A stretch of DNA of 64,000 bases from Siphonodentalium dalli (Eukaryota; Mollusca; Scaphopoda; Gadilida; Siphonodentaliidae). The translations under genes were made by a program, and so were the position numbers. The notes under the pieces are model-generated. The model did not search any database. It saw only the letters and a program-made list of their open reading frames with translations, and was not told the DNA's origin. Each line of letters starts with the position of its first letter. Positions within the stretch are counted from its first letter, which is position 1. Positions 1-11,690 of this stretch are shown in pieces. The stretch lies in contig CP136061.1 of the NCBI GenBank assembly GCA_032622095.1, positions 250,369,582 to 250,433,581 of the forward strand, read 5' to 3'.

Positions 1-117
1 TATAATCTATGTATTGGAGTTAACTTATATTATTTGTGTTATATAATATACTTATATAGTAACCTTGAGCATGCCGTTACCATATTTTTATTGTTATGTA
101 TACGGGGCAAGTATAAT

Positions 118-522
118 ATGTAATTATGGGGTTCCGATTTTCATCTTATAATATGTGATTATGGTGTTCGGTGGGGTAAGTATCTGGCCAGCGCCTTGGG
201 AGCGGAAGTGCTGTCCGATTTTCATTTTATAATATGTTTATGGGGTTCAGGTGGGGCAAGTATATGGCCAGCGCCTTGGGAGGGGAAGTGCTGTCCGATT
301 TTCATTTTATAATATGTTTATGTGGTTCGGGTGGGGCAAGTATCTGGCCAGCGCCTTGGGAGGGGAAGTGCTGTTCGATTGTCATTTTATACGTGATTAT
401 GGTGTTCGGTGGGGTAAGTATCTGGCCAGCGCATTGGGAGGGGAAGTGCTGTCCGATTTTTATTTAATAATTTGTATGTATGGGGTTCGGATGGGGTAAG
501 TATCTGGCCAGCGCCTTCGGAT
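118..522. repeat. 80-bp minisatellite, about five copies
   Basis: The motif ggccagcgccttgggag recurs at 186, 266, 346, 424 and 506, spaced 80, 80, 78 and 82 bp. Each unit also carries a gtggggcaagtat segment and a ccgattttcattttataat segment. Short open frames across it are products of the repetition and not genes. Confidence 0.9.
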
Positions 523-884
523 TTCACGATTTAGGTGACTTTGTGAGCGATTTTGCTTTGCGTTTCTTACAATTATGGAACTTTTCCTGGGTAATTAATT
601 CAATGTTTTTTTGCGATATTGGCTCACAAAAGTCACAGAAAAATATGCAATTTCGAGTTGGGACCTTCACATATAGCGACATACACGATCAAGGAACAGA
701 TAATCACTAAGAAATATATTCCCCGTGTTATTTGTTTACTTTATAAGGTTCCCTGTCAAAAAGTTTCCAGGTTTGTATTGGTGGTATATGATCTCTACGG
801 GCGTTAACATATTTCTCATTTTAATGTACATGTACCATTGTTTGATATTTTTCCAAACTGTATGTTCAAATTATTATTTTCCAG
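523..884. other. Non-coding stretch before the first exon
   Basis: I see no gene or repeat here. It ends in a pyrimidine-rich tract and an AG at 883-884, a plausible splice acceptor, so an upstream 5' UTR exon may lie in or beyond this stretch. Confidence 0.4.
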
Positions 885-913
885 AGTAAATCTACCGATC
901 GTCCTTTAAAAAG

Positions 914-973
914 ATGGAAGGAACTGAATACAGTGATGCCCGACCAGGAACACAGAATACAGTAGATAGTCAG
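914..973 (+). CDS. First coding exon of the Cys/His gene
   Basis: The frame runs from ATG at 914 to a cag|gtaaag donor, 20 codons ending in phase 0. The exon begins after an AG at 884, so 885-913 is 5' UTR or part of a longer exon. The start is the first ATG after the acceptor and keeps frame with the next two exons. Confidence 0.55.
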
Positions 974-1059
974 GTAAAGTTAGATGATTAAAAGAGAAAT
1001 TTATTTATTGTATGTCATGACCGTCCATGCGTTATCAGATAGCTATAGATATTATTATG

Positions 1060-1335
1060 GTGTTCCCGAAGACCAAGTGTCTCAGATTGATTGTTTGTAT
1101 CGTTATATTCTATAGTTACGAGCGGTAATGAGTATACTTCACGTTTATTTGTCAACATTGTACAATATAATGGTATATGTTAGCAGTATTGGTTGTTAGC
1201 TAAACAATCACCCATGTTTATACCAAAAATATTCGAAATATAATCAATATTAATTGATAGAAGCATTTCCGGACAGGGGTCTTCGATTCATATCTAATAT
1301 GTTATACCCCTGAAACTATATGAAACGTGTTTACA
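1060..1335 (-). repeat. Half copy of the inverted-repeat element found at 7220-7738
   Basis: Within intron 1 of the Cys/His gene. The stretch around 1230-1330 matches 7610-7700, and 1085-1160 is the reverse complement of a segment near 7440-7500. Only one arm and part of the centre remain. Confidence 0.6.
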
Positions 1336-1384
1336 GGGAGATATGCCATTTTAAGACAAAGTGCCGTTTGAATTGTTTTTGCAG

Positions 1385-1522
1385 GTTCCGTGTATCGGTG
1401 ACAAACAATCGACAAGGATGCACAACGTAGATGCAACGGGAGATAATGCCGCAACTGGGAGAGATAGCCGAAAGAGAGGGTCGATGTTTCATCCCTTCGA
1501 AATGCATGGCATAGATCACATG
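1385..1522 (+). CDS. Second coding exon of the Cys/His gene
   Basis: Bounded by ttttgcag and atg|gtaatt, 46 codons, phase 0 at both ends. The translation is polar with no motif I know. It is supported by clean splice sites and frame continuity with exons 1 and 3. Confidence 0.55.
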
Positions 1523-2397
1523 GTAATTTGTTATTTCCACATAAAGAAAGCAAAAAATGTCAATGGGTAGGCATACGCCATACGGCCATATCAGTATGCA
1601 CACATGCAAGATGAAATTGTGGCACTTGCTATACTTTTACAGTGTTAGATGAGATTTTTCTAAAAGTCATAGACATGTCACCAGTCTCGCGTGTTAGCCC
1701 AGTTTCATCATAATGATAATTTCAGGTAATTCCGATGTGAATGAGTATCCCGAATGGTTCGAATCTCATTTAAGTTAATATAACATGCATATATCTGACT
1801 CAAACTCGGCATACCTCACTTTACATTCCCTTATACGCAAATACATGTCATATATAGATGAGGCCATCTTCACAGGTGCTTCGTTTTCACTGTTCACATG
1901 GATAAATGATACGATACCCGTCAACATTGTCATATTCATGTTGTTTTGACACATTTTCCCGCTTATTTCCACCTGAATAGCCATTTGCTCGATTAGCCTA
2001 TTGTTATATCAACAGCTTCCACGGAGTTATTATTTAAGGTTAATTTAGATTTTTTTATTTGCAGAATGCCACAGGGGATTCTATCGATGAGACATGCACA
2101 CGTTTGAAGAAAATGAAGAAGGAGAAGAGCATACGACCAGATCTGTGTATCATCTGCCAGACGGATGACCCAAATACAACTCTGTCTTCTACCAATAATG
2201 GCAAAGAAAAGGTGAAAGCAGCAGCATTGATACGCGGCGATGAAGTTCACGAACGAATTTCCACATTGAACAACATTTTCAGCTATCACATGTCAAACGA
2301 CTGCTATAAAACATATACCCTGAAAAAAACTCTCAGCAAATTTGAAAACGGATGTAAAGAGAAGTCTGCTGAAAATGAACAGAACCTTTGTTTCAGC

Positions 2398-2524
2398 ACA
2401 GGAGCTTGGAATTTGGTCAAAACCCCTCTTTTATTGGCGGAACCACCACCCGGGACCAAAGGTCTGTCCCGGGTGGTGGTTCCGCCAATAAAAGAGGGGT
2501 TTTGACCAAATTCCAAGCTCCTGT
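2398..2524. repeat. 127-bp perfect palindrome inside an exon
   Basis: Two 59-bp arms, from acaggagcttgg to gtcccgggtgg and its complement, look base-for-base complementary with a 9-bp loop (caaaggtct). Each end reads acaggagc / gctcctgt. No other copy is seen in the window. It introduces a frame change into the Cys/His gene. Confidence 0.9.
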
Positions 2525-3347
2525 TAGTATATCAAGTAGAGCCCCCGTATCTACTGATTTGACTGTGACTAAACTGAACTGTGTGATATGCGGAAATATA
2601 TCATGTAAGGGGGTTTGTGAAAAGTACAGGATCTGTGAGAGTGGAAGGGCTAACAAACTACTTGAAGCAGCGACATTTTTCGGCGATGAAGTTTTCACGC
2701 GGATAGCTGACTTAGATGAAGATAGTAATGTTTTCGGAGCAGATTTGCGGTACCACAAAACTTGCATTGAGAGCTATCTCCTACGATATAGCAGACATGA
2801 ACCTCGTTCGCCACACGAGACTTGTTCCCTGAAGGAAGCACCGAAGCGTGTTATATTTCAGACATGCAAAACTGTTATAAAATCTATTATATGGAAGGGC
2901 TATGGTATAGACTTGTCAGAGATCAGGGACTTTCTCAACAATCAACAGAATGGTGTACTATTTTCAAACAAGGAAGTAAAGATGTTTCTTATGGAGGCTT
3001 TTGGTGATACTATTAAGTTTTGGCAGTCAGAACAGAAGAATAGGCCATTGATGGTTTACTCGGGAAACATCAGAATAGAAGATGTAATTCAGAAAGTTAA
3101 GTCATCAAATTCAATAAGATCGTTAGGTGAAGACATGCGTAAGATTCTTATGGAACTGGATTTTGGATTACAAGATAAGTTCTGTGATGCCCAAGAATTA
3201 GAAGAGTCATGGAATTGTCATCCGATGCCGGACATATTTGTGACATTTTTTGCAGGATTGTTTGGTGTTAGTCAAGCTCAGCTGTATGCAACGGTTGGTG
3301 CTGGAGACAGTAGATGTATGATGCAACATATTGATAATCACTGTAAT

Positions 3348-3374
3348 GATGATGATGATGATGATGATGATGAC
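3348..3374 (+). repeat. GAT trinucleotide run encoding poly-Asp
   Basis: Eight GAT codons followed by GAC in frame with the Cys/His protein, encoding nine Asp residues. Confidence 0.9.
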
Positions 3375-4376
3375 ATTGCCGAAGTGGATTGTGGTGTAAG
3401 AAGAGATTCCACCAAAATTCAAGCTTTATTTCAAATTATTTATTACAATATACACAAAGGTAGAAAAAAGACACCTCTTCCAATCATGCTAGGACATACA
3501 GTTTATGACAGATGTAAAGGTCGCGGTTTAATTACAGCCTTGAATAGGATAGGTTGCAGCGTCAGTTACAACGAAGTTAAGAGATATAGACGGAATCTAG
3601 CCCATTTAGCAATTTCTTCGTGTGAGGTCGAAGAAACACCTCTTCCAAGTCATTTTTCCGAACAAGAATTCACCATGGGAGCTTTGGATAATTTTGATCA
3701 CGCTGATAATTCAACTTTATCTGGAAAACACCACTTCACTTACTTGGACTCAAATTGGGACCCGAGCGCTGTGCCGTTCTTATCAAGGCGCACGTTTTAA
3801 CTGCTTGCGATTCGACAAGCAAACTGGGCACAAAACTGTCTGCTATACGAGCTGAACCTGAACATTTTCTGTCTGACTTCGTGACTATGTCATCCCCTGA
3901 TACTGCTTCCAATGAGAAGGCAGAGAAATATCTTATAAATGTTTGGCATAAGGGAAATCAACTCAACACATTTGATGAGTTGCGCTGTGACATGTTTGTG
4001 AAAAAAGGAGACCCCTCAGCGAGCTTCCCCCAACATCACATGCGCTACGTGAACATTTGGACAGATGTTACTTTGTCATAAGATCTTTAACCAATCTTTT
4101 GCATCCTATATCAAGCTTGGACCCCGAACATTTTGGCTTGTGTAAAACAGGTGACTTGCTGTTGCCTATAAAATATAAATTTATGCTCCCAATTGAACAC
4201 CACGTTGTTTGTGTCTGTCGTATCTGCACAGGACGATGTTCTTGTCGGCGTAACAGTGTCGGATGCACCGAGTTTTGTAAATGCACAAAACTGGTTTGCA
4301 AAAACGAATAGACAACACTCCAGATGGTGAAACCAGTTTTGCTATCGACTACATCACGTGGTAATGACTGTTTTAA

Positions 4377-4612
4377 TGGATAGGTTTAGATTGCAAAATT
4401 GCTAACGTCGCCCGTCAAGCCCAACACTATAATTAATTACCCTTGACCCGGGCGAGAACGTATTATCGAATTTCATCCATTTTGGTATTGTACCTCCGAA
4501 TAATAAAACAACTAAAGTCATATGTATGGTAACGATTTCCCGCCTCGCCGCGATGAACAACCTAATATTTCTTCACGAGCTACGTTAGCAGTCTTCAATC
4601 TAAACCTATCCA
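4377..4612. mobile_element. 236-bp MITE-like inverted repeat
   Basis: The ends tggataggtttagattg and caatctaaacctatcca are perfect complements, with gctaacgt/acgttagc further in. There is no open frame. A diverged single arm occurs near 21642-21680. The superfamily is unclear. Confidence 0.75.
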
Positions 4613-4863
4613 ATATCCTATATAATATTATATGTGGGATGTAAATGGGGAAAGTCTTTGGTCAAATTGCATATATAGTGACAAGAAGCCACAAATAATA
4701 TGCTTCTTATTTATCAAATGGAAACACAATAGTAAATATAAGCCAGTTTTCGTCATAATATCAACCTGTGTGTGATATCTAGTGATATCTGATGTTTATT
4801 TATGCCATCCGGCCATTATACTTACCCTATAACATCCCTGATCTGTTGTCTTCCATTTTCTGA

Positions 4864-5800
4864 CAAGCGAGATATGTTTATACAGCAAACTTGGACAGGT
4901 GGAATTTATTTAACGAATCAGATGCGAAATAATTAGTTAACTGTAAGTTTTCCCAATTGTCGGATATATGAGGCATTGCCATGGCAAACGAGCAACTTGT
5001 TGAAGTTGTTGTGCTGTCTATTTTTGAAAGCATGAGACTAACTTATTGAAATACACTATGTTTGCGACATCTGCCTGTCAGCATAATAATAAGAAATGAA
5101 GCTGGCCCATCTGCATCCAGCACGCGTAGTGTATTCGATCGTTACCATGCGAACAGAGATATACATGGTCATTCAACTTGTGCCTTGCATTTCCCCGACA
5201 GGTTAAATATGTTTAGATGCGTGCATGCAGTTTTAACGAAAACAACACGAAACAATTGGTTGAATATAAGCTTTTCCAAATGTCGAAACTTCAATATTTG
5301 GTGTGTATTTTTAAAACCGTTGTCATGGCAACCGAGCAAATTTGTATGATGTCTACCCAATTATTTTTGAAAGCAAGGCTCACTAATTGAAATATATATA
5401 GTCAGTTCTCTAAAATATAATATTGTTTGTGATATATGCATGTCAGCCTGTGCGAACTGGCCATCAAGTTACCCCATCTGCATCCACCATATGATGTGGT
5501 ATTTGATCGTTACCATGGCAACGGAGATATATATGGCCAGCCAAATTGTACCTAGCATTTCCCGACAAGTTAGGTATGTTTATATAGTAAACATAGATAT
5601 GTGCAGGCAGTTTTAACAAATCCAACGCGAGATAAGTGGTTAAATGCAAGCATTCCAGTTGTTGAAACCTCAATATATGGCATGTATATTTAAGCCGTTG
5701 CCATGGCAACCGCAGAACTTTGTGTGATGTCTACACAAATTGTTTTGAAAGCATATAACCTACTGATTGAAGTGCACATATAATCAGTTCTCCACATGAA
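4864..5800. repeat. Three diverged tandem units of about 335-365 bp
   Basis: Units begin near 4864, 5198 and 5563 with gaca(a/g)g..a.atatgttta. Each contains a ccatggcaac segment, a tgtctac..aattgttttgaaag segment and a cagttctc-like end. Copies are roughly 70-75% alike by eye. Confidence 0.65.
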
Positions 5801-6154
5801 AATCCTACGGGGGTCAATGGTGGGGCCAGTACTATTAAGGGGCCCGGTGTTCTGATAATATAACAACCATGCCGTGTCCATGCGAGTATGCCAATATTAG
5901 CAATGCGGTTTGTTCTTTACGATTCACAGTACAGATGTGCCTGAAATGTAAGCCCATGCACACGTATACTGCTCAGCCATTTTTACAATTCCGTCGGCGG
6001 AGATTTTTTTCATGTGGCTGGCGTTAGAGATAATATGGCTGGCGACGGCTTGTGGCCAATATGGCTGGCGGCGGTGGCGTGCGATTGCGGCTTCGGGCTC
6101 TAATGGATGGATCAAATATATATATGCATGGTAGCGACTCGATGATATTGCTTA

Positions 6155-6395
6155 TACGCCCTGTCACTAACTCGCGGCCATATTGGATCCGCCAGGTCCG
6201 GTTCTGTTGTTTCATAGATTAATCCAGCCCCGTTTCCGTGGTTGTAGTGCTACATATGCAGGTCAAAGTTTTGGAGTAGCATTTCCATATATGGAGCTTT
6301 TTAATTATTCACGACTTAAATTTTTGGAAAGCTAATTAAAACCAAGGAACCGGAACTGGTGGATCCAATATGGCCGCGAGTTAGTTACAGAACGT
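6155..6395. mobile_element. MITE with 'ctaactcgcggccat' terminal inverted repeats, copy 1
   Basis: The left end reads cgccctgtcactaactcgcg followed by gccatattggatcc. The right end reads ggatccaatatggccgcgag then ttagt. Internal palindromes centre on catatatgg. No coding capacity. Confidence 0.75.
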
Positions 6396-6403
6396 ATTAT
6401 ATG

Positions 6404-6647
6404 CGCGCCCTATCACTATAACTCGTGGCCATTTTTGATTCACCAGGTTCGGTTCCGTGGTTTTATTTAATTTTCCATATATGGAAGTCATGAATAATTA
6501 AAAAGCTCCACATATGGAAATGCTACTCCAACCTTTGACATGTTGCACTGAAACAACGGAACCGGTGATGGGTGAATCTATGAAACCACGTACGTAGCCG
6601 GACCTGGTGGATCCAAAAATGGCCGCGAGTTAGTGATAGGGCATATT
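6404..6647. mobile_element. MITE with 'ctaactcgcggccat' ends, copy 2
   Basis: Same family as 6155-6395: left gccctatcactataactcg, right gcgagttagtgatagggc. It includes tagcatttccatatatgg-like internal repeats in inverted order. It directly follows copy 1. Confidence 0.75.
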
Positions 6648-7219
6648 AGAATCATGCCAAAATAAGTTGTTTTCACAATAATATGTTCCTGTCTTGCCAT
6701 TATAGTTCAATAAATGCATTCTGAAACAAATACAGTACCGCACTGTAGTGTTTACAGCTGACGTGTGAGGCATTCTAAGTAACAACTGTATTTATCAAAC
6801 TATCTTTGAAACCATGTCCCTAGTAATTTTAATGTCACTGGCGTAACAATTTGATACACCAAATAGTGGGCTGATGATGAATGATCCAGGTTCTTTCCTA
6901 AATTTCCTTAAATCAGAAGACAAAATAATAGGAAAACAGTCCAAACTCAAATAGATGAGCAGTTACATATATCAATAATTATTGTCAACCAAACTTCTCA
7001 TGTGTGTGGAATTGAGTCGAGAAATACACCCATCAAAGCTCAGAGTGATCAGATATCGACGTATGAAATCTATTATTTTTCACCACCGGCACTTTTAAGT
7101 GGCCTGGTAAAAAGTCGATGAGAAGACGGTCTCGGACCAAATTGCGGATGAAGATGGATAACTCTAATATTAAGTGGCTTTTGTGTGTCAGATATTTGAC
7201 AAACCGGCCAAATTTCGTT

Positions 7220-7738
7220 AAAGGTGGATTATCTCTTTGTAAACATGTATTATATAGTTACCGGGGTATAAAATATTATATCTGAATCGAAGACTCCTGT
7301 CCGGAAATGCTTCTATCGATTATTATTAATTTTATTTCGAATAATTTCTGGTCTAAAAAGGTGTGGTTGTTTAGCTAAAGAGCAATAGTGGTACTGTTAA
7401 CAGAGACCAGAAATTTGATTGTGCAATTTTGTCACAAATAAACGTTAATTATACTCATTGTCGCTTATAACTATGGAATAAAACAATACAACCAATCAAT
7501 CTGGAACATTTGACGTTCGGTACGTAGCCATGGGAACAGCCTAATGCTCTATATCGCTATATGGTATCACCCGAATGGTCTGTTCTGAAAATAGACAAAT
7601 AAACGGTCCCGATAAAATATTCGAAATAAAACCAATATTAATTGATAGAAGCCTTTCCCGACAGGGTCTTCAGTTCATATTTATTATTTTATACCCACGC
7701 AACTATTTCAAATTTGTTATTTAAAGAGATAATCCATC
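7220..7738. mobile_element. Inverted-repeat element inside the 1.65-kb unit
   Basis: Ends aaaggtggattatctcttt and aaagagataatccatcttt are imperfect complements. A second inner pair, from ccggggtataaaatatt to tattttatacccacgc, includes atgcttctatcgat / attgatagaagc. It sits inside a sequence that matches the intact element at 25498-25960, so it is an insertion. Further copies lie in the other two units. Confidence 0.7.
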
Positions 7739-8331
7739 TTTAAAGGGGTACTGTACGCCAAATGTTGTTGTTGGTTTTTATAGTCTCCGAGTCGGAGAAT
7801 AAGGTAACAATTTTTTCATTATTTGAAAGTCTGTTGAGTACGAAGTAGTGTTACGGATGACAAATTTACCGGAATGCAAAAATACAAATTGTCGTTGTCG
7901 AGTAATTTTTGTACAGTTTTCAACCAAATGAATCAAATAATAGTTATATTATATGCATACTAGTCCCATATAATCATTTAAGTTATTGTATCGTCGCTAG
8001 TCAGTGAGTGGCTTGAGTGTTCTCCCCGTATCATCATAATGTTTTAAGCGATCGTGTGTGCGATCGGTTTAACAATCCAGTACCCCTCAATTACTTTATT
8101 TGATTACTGAAATTCATAATTTAATTGACGCCATTTTATGGCTCCAGTCATAAATTCAATTTATATCAAATTATTAACTTTTAAATTATTAAATTTTAAG
8201 ATAGCCTATTAACCTGAGCGTTTACAGAATACATCTTCGACTCAAATTACTTATGTTTCTATATATTATCGATATTAGATCGTTGTTGTCACCGGAAATT
8301 TAATGAAAATGGCGTACAGTACCCCTTTAAA
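7739..8331. mobile_element. ~590-bp MITE with TTAAAGGGGTACTGTACGCC ends
   Basis: The left end ttaaaggggtactgtacgcc and the right end ggcgtacagtacccctttaa are perfect complements. It is non-coding and abuts the previous element. Copies recur in each 1.65-kb unit, at about 15102-15680 in the duplicated block, and as a split copy at 34626-36549. Confidence 0.85.
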
Positions 8332-11300
8332 CAAAATGTTGATAAATAACAGGATTTGGGAAATTTTATACTACAGTTGACTGTTAGTCACAGAACGTAT
8401 TATATGCGCCCTATCACTGTTGTAACAACTGTCTTTAGTAAATTATCTTTGAAACCATGTCCCTAGTAATTTTAATGTCACTGGCTTAAAAATTTGATAC
8501 ACCAAATAGTGGGCTGATGATGAATGATCCCGGTTCTTTCCTAAATTTCCTTAAATCAGAAGACAAAATAATAGGTAAACAGTCCAAACTCAAATAGATG
8601 AGCAGTTACATATATCAATAATTATTGTCAACCAAACTTCTCATGTGTGTGGAATTGAGTCGAGAAATACACCCATCAAAGCTCAGAGTGATCAGATATC
8701 GACGTATGAAATCTATTATTTTTCACCACCGGCACTTTTAAGTGGCCTGGTAAAAAGTCGATGAGAAGACGGTCTCGGACCAAATTGCGGATGAAGATGG
8801 ATAACTCTAATATTAAGTGGCTTTTGTGTGTCAGATATTTGACAAACCGGCCAAATTTCGTTAAAGGTGGATTATCTCTTTGTAAACATGTATTATATAG
8901 TTACCGGGGTATAAAATATTATATCTGAATCGAAGACTCCTGTCCGGAAATGCTTCTATCGATTATTATTAATTTTATTTCGAATAATTTCTGGTCTAAA
9001 AAGGTGTGGTTGTTTAGCTAAAGACTAGTAAAGAGCAATAGTGGTACTGTTAACAGAGACCAGAAATTTGATTGTGCAATTTTGTCACAAATAAACGTTA
9101 ATTATACTCATTGTCGCTTATAACTATGGAATAAAACAATACAACCAATCAATCTGGAACATTTGACGTTCGGTACGTAGCCATGGGAACAGCCTAATGC
9201 TCTATATCGCTATATGGTATCACCCGAATGGTCTGTTCTGAAAATAGACAAATAAACGGTCCCGATAAAATATTCGAAATAAAACCAATATTAATTGATA
9301 GAAGCCTTTCCCGACAGGGTCTTCAGTTCATATTTATTATTTTATACCCACGCAACTATTTCAAATTTGTTATTTAAAGAGATAATCCATCTTTAAAGGG
9401 GTACTGTACGCCAAATGTTGTTGTTGGTTTTTATAGTCTCCGAGTCGGAGAATAAGGTAACAATTTTTTCATTATTTGAAAGTCTGTTGAGTGCGAAGTA
9501 GTGTTACGGATGACAAATTTACCGGAATGCAAAAATACAAATTGTCGTTGTCGAGTAATTTTTGTACAGTTTTCAACCAAATGAATCAAATAAAAGTTAT
9601 ATTATATGCATACTAGTCCCATATAATCATTTAAGTTATTGTATCGTCGCTAGTCAGTGAGTGGCTTGAGTGTTCTCCCCGTATCATCATAATGTTTTAA
9701 GCGATCGTGTGTGCGATCGGTTTAACAATCCAGTACCCCTCAATTACTTTATTTGATTACTGAAATTCATAATTTAATTGACGCCATTTTATGGCTCCAG
9801 TCATAAATTCAATTTATATCAAATTATTAACTTTTAAATTATTAAATTTTAAGATAGCCTATTAACCTGAGCGTTTACAGAATACATCTTCGACTCAAAT
9901 TACTTATGTTTCTCTATATTATCGATATTAGATCGTTGTTGTCACCGGAAATTTAATGAAAATGGCGTACAGTACCCCTTTAAACAAAATGTTGATAAAT
10001 AACATGATTTGGGAAATTTTATACTACAGTTGACTGTTAGTCACAGAACGTATTATATTCGCCCTATCACTGTTGTAACAACTGTCTTTAGTAAATTATC
10101 TTTGAAACCATGTCCCTAGTAATTTTAATGTCACTGGCTTAAAAATTTGATACACCAAATAGTGGGCTGATGATGAATGATCCCGGTTCTTTCCTAAATT
10201 TCCTTAAATCAGAAGACAAAATAATAGGAAAACAGTCCAAACTCAAATAGATGAGCAGTTACATATATCAATAATTATTGTCAACCAAACTTCTCATGTG
10301 TGTGGAATTGAGTCGAGAAATACACCCATCAAAGCTCAGAGTGATCAGATATCGACGTATGAAATCTATTATTTTTCACCACCGGCACTTTTAAGTGGCC
10401 TGGTAAAAAGTCGATGAGAAGACGGTCTCGGACCAAATTGCGGATGAAGATGGATAACTCTAATATTAAGTGGCTTTTGTATGTCATATATTTGACAAAC
10501 CGGCCAAATTTCGTTAAAGGTGGATTATCTCTTTGTAAACATGTATTATATAGTTACCGGGGTATAAAATATTATATCTGAATCGAAGACTCCTGTCCGG
10601 AAATGCTTCTATCGATTATTATTAATTTTATTTCGAATAATTTCTGGTCTAAAAAGGTGTGGTTGTTTAGCTAAAGACTAGTAAAGAGCAATAGTGGTAC
10701 TGTTAACAGAGACCAGAAATTTGATTGTGCAATTTTGTCACAAATAAACGTTAATTATACTCATTGTCGCTTATAACTATGGAATAAAACAATACAACCA
10801 ATCAATCTGGAACATTTGACGTTCGGTACGTAGCCATGGGAACAGCCTAATGCTCTATATCGCTATATGGTATCACCCGAATGGTCTGTTCTGAAAATAG
10901 ACAAATAAACGGTCCCGATAAAATATTCGAAATAAAACCAATATTAATTGATAGAAGCCTTTCCCGACAGGGTCTTCAGTTCATATTTATTATTTTATAC
11001 CCACGCAACTATTTCAAATTTGTTATTTAAAGAGATAATCCATCTTTAAAGGGGTACTGTACGCCAAATGTTGTTGTTGGTTTTTATAGTCTCCGAGTCG
11101 GAGAATAAGGTAACAATTTTTTTTTTCATTATTTGAAAGTCTGTTGAGTGTATACGAAGTAGTGTTACGGATGACAAATTTACCGGAATGCAAAAATACA
11201 AATTGTTGTTGTCGAGTAATTTTTGTACAGTTTTCAACCAAATGAATCAAATAAAAGTTATATTATATGCATACTAGTCCCATATAATCATTTAAGTTAT

Positions 11301-11690
11301 TGTATCGTCGCTAGTCAGTGAGTGGCTTGAGTGTTCTCCCCGTATCATCATAATGTTTTATGCGATCGTGTGTGCGATCGGTTTAACAATCCAGTATCCC
11401 TCAATTACTATATTTGATTACTGAAATTCATAATTTAATTGACGCCATTTTATGGCTCCAGTCATAAATTCAATTTATATCAAATTATTAACTTTTAAAT
11501 TATTAAATTTTAAGATAGCCTGAGCGTTTACAGAATACATCTTCGACTCAAATTACTTATGTTTCTCTATATTATCGATATTAGATCGTTGTTGTCACCG
11601 GAAATTTAATGAAAATGGCGTACACTACCCCTTTAAACAAAATGTTGATAAATAACAGGATTTGGGAAATTTTATACTACAGTTGACTGC

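Larger units (their letters stand above)
885..4311 (+). pseudogene. Three-exon gene with duplicated Cys/His motif and Cys-rich C-terminus, disrupted
   Basis: Exons 885-973 (ATG at 914), 1385-1522 and 2065 onward have consensus boundaries and all join in phase 0. The protein has two copies of one motif: C-x2-C, then a helix-like segment with GDEV..RI..L, then H and C near a Tyr. The first copy is at about 2143-2330, the second at about 2578-2795. Downstream come a poly-Asp run, a segment with LTACDSTSKLGTKLSA, and a C-terminus with CxC spacing (CVCRICTGRCSCRR) that resembles CXC/TSO1-type metal-binding repeats. Three breaks are visible: a palindrome at 2398-2524 that shifts the frame, a frame change near 3760-3790 and another near 4075-4085. 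I recall this architecture from large uncharacterised invertebrate families, possibly spread by transposons. The function is unknown. The breaks could also be assembly errors, in which case the gene would be intact. Confidence 0.6.
2065..4311 (+). pseudogene. Large third exon carrying the conserved domains, with frame breaks
   Basis: It starts after ttatttgcag. Frame 1 is open to the palindrome, frame 3 is open from the palindrome to a stop at 3800, then the family-like reading moves to another frame (to 4081) and again to a third (to a stop at 4311). Removing 2398-2525 would put the upstream and downstream Cys/His copies in one frame, so the palindrome looks like an insertion into a once continuous exon. 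Similarity of codon character on both sides of each break supports one original reading frame. Confidence 0.55.
6776..11690. repeat. Tandem array of a ~1.65-kb non-coding unit, three copies
   Basis: The landmark accatgtccctagtaatttt falls at 6811, 8454 and 10108, giving periods of 1643 and 1654 bp. Units two and three begin at 8384 and 10037 with ttagtcacagaacgtatta. Copies differ by few substitutions and short indels. Each unit is a stack of MITE sequences with no gene. Confidence 0.95.

Noticed and set aside
2416-2517. The palindrome as an intron (gtcaaaa ... ccaag)
   Set aside because: Removing these 102 bp would not restore a common frame between the two halves of the gene.
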